Source: JBHHYU01 sp046757725 (GTDB lineage Bacteria; Desulfobacterota; Binatia; UBA9968). Taken from it: a stretch of DNA of 5,213 nucleotides. Position numbers and translations under genes: made by a program. The stretch is from NCBI GenBank assembly GCA_046757725.1, contig JBHHYU010000159.1:1-5213 (forward strand), given 5' to 3'. A model generated the notes under the pieces. That model did not search any database. It was given only the letters and a program-made list of their open reading frames with translations, and was not told where the DNA came from. This document shows, in pieces, positions 4,846-5,213 of the stretch (position 1 is its first letter; each line of letters starts with the position of its first letter).

Positions 4846-5213
4846 ATGGCCTTGGGGGAGGGCCCGGTGAGTCTCGTCCTCGCCACCATCTGGGATCTTG
4901 TGGAGTGGTCCTACCAGAAGATCCATCACCTTCGAGAGGTAGGCCCTATCCTCCGGGTCGGCCTGGACCGCCACCGAGGAGAACCGTTCACCTGTTCCGA
5001 TGGAACCATCATCAGGGAGGGGGAGCCGGTTGGGGAGCTCCATTTCCACAACAGGCGGATCCTCAGCTTCCCCGGCCAGGGGCCCCTGGCGGCCGTCCGG
5101 CTCCGGAGGGAGCTGCAGCGCTCCCTGGAAGCACTGGCCTCCCTGGTGGCCTCGGACTCCCGCTATCAAGCGGTCAAGGCCTGGAGGGGAAAGACCTGGA
5201 TCACCAAGGGGGT
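4846..5213 (+). CDS. YkoP-like protein (partial, cut by right edge)
   Basis: 122 complete codons are visible before the right edge. An N-terminal hydrophobic/aromatic helix (LVLATIWDLVEWSY, 10-23) leads into a compact domain with the most characteristic stretch at about 38-69: RVGLDRHRGEPFTCSDGT, then a short charged turn and VGELHFHNRRI. I recognise this as the pattern of YkoP-type domains, a family of unknown biochemical function found as separate small proteins or fused to polysaccharide deacetylases. In Bacillus subtilis it lies beside the glycosyltransferase ykoN. The gene starts 17 bases after the glycosyltransferase stop, on the same strand and with the same GC-rich codon use, so the two are very likely cotranscribed. 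ATG 4846 has GGGGGAG at 4830-4836. An in-frame GTG at 4867, with GGGGGAGG just upstream, is an equally well-equipped alternative. The family call is from memory. Confidence 0.6.
   Translation, partial: MALGEGPVSLVLATIWDLVEWSYQKIHHLREVGPILRVGLDRHRGEPFTCSDGTIIREGEPVGELHFHNRRILSFPGQGPLAAVRLRRELQRSLEALASLVASDSRYQAVKAWRGKTWITKG

Noticed and set aside
4690..5169. A 159-codon minus-strand frame across the gene junction at the right end
   Set aside because: It overlaps two plus-strand genes, one clear and one probable, crosses their intergenic gap and has no recognisable motif.
1..5213. CRISPR array, tRNA, rRNA or toxin-antitoxin pair
   Set aside because: I saw no regularly spaced repeats, no tRNA cloverleaf with a T-loop motif, no rRNA-like sequence, and no adjacent pair of small genes with toxin-antitoxin features.

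Overview
The window looks like chromosomal DNA of a moderately GC-rich bacterium. A decayed outer-membrane beta-barrel tail near the left end hints at a diderm (Gram-negative) host. The glycosyltransferase/YkoP-like pair at the right end is best known from Bacillota but is not limited to them. I cannot name the species. An NC10/Methylomirabilota-like lineage or a deep-branching diderm would fit, but that is a guess.

Layout, left to right. The last 41 codons of an unidentified gene end at 128. From 129 to about 635 there is no intact gene, and the stretch holds debris: the left part of an IS1380-family insertion sequence (about 304-467), cut off after some 19 transposase codons and joined directly to the last 28 or so codons of a beta-barrel protein gene (466-549). 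A short unassigned ORF (636-767) ends inside the ribosome binding site of an intact membrane fatty acid desaturase gene (773-1735). Next comes a small two-helix membrane protein of the holin-like type (1931-2175), split into two frames at a run of five Gs. It is followed by an integral-membrane methyltransferase of the PEMT/ICMT type (2374-3048). About 280 bases without a convincing gene follow, then a 50-codon ORF (3330-3482). That ORF overlaps by ATGA the start of a complete GT28/MGDG-synthase-like glycosyltransferase (3479-4828). The last gene, a YkoP-like protein starting at 4846, runs off the right edge.

All intact genes are on the plus strand. Three of the four recognisable enzymes or enzyme-like genes point to membrane lipid chemistry: acyl-chain desaturation, a membrane methyltransferase that may act on a lipid headgroup, and a glycolipid-synthase-like glycosyltransferase with its usual small partner. 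That they work together is an inference from position and family only.

The segment from about 129 to 3478 has mixed, less biased codon use, long gaps, a truncated IS and a frameshifted gene. The segment from 3479 onward is compact, GC-rich and strongly codon-biased. The boundary near 3479 may be the edge of an acquired or decaying accessory stretch.
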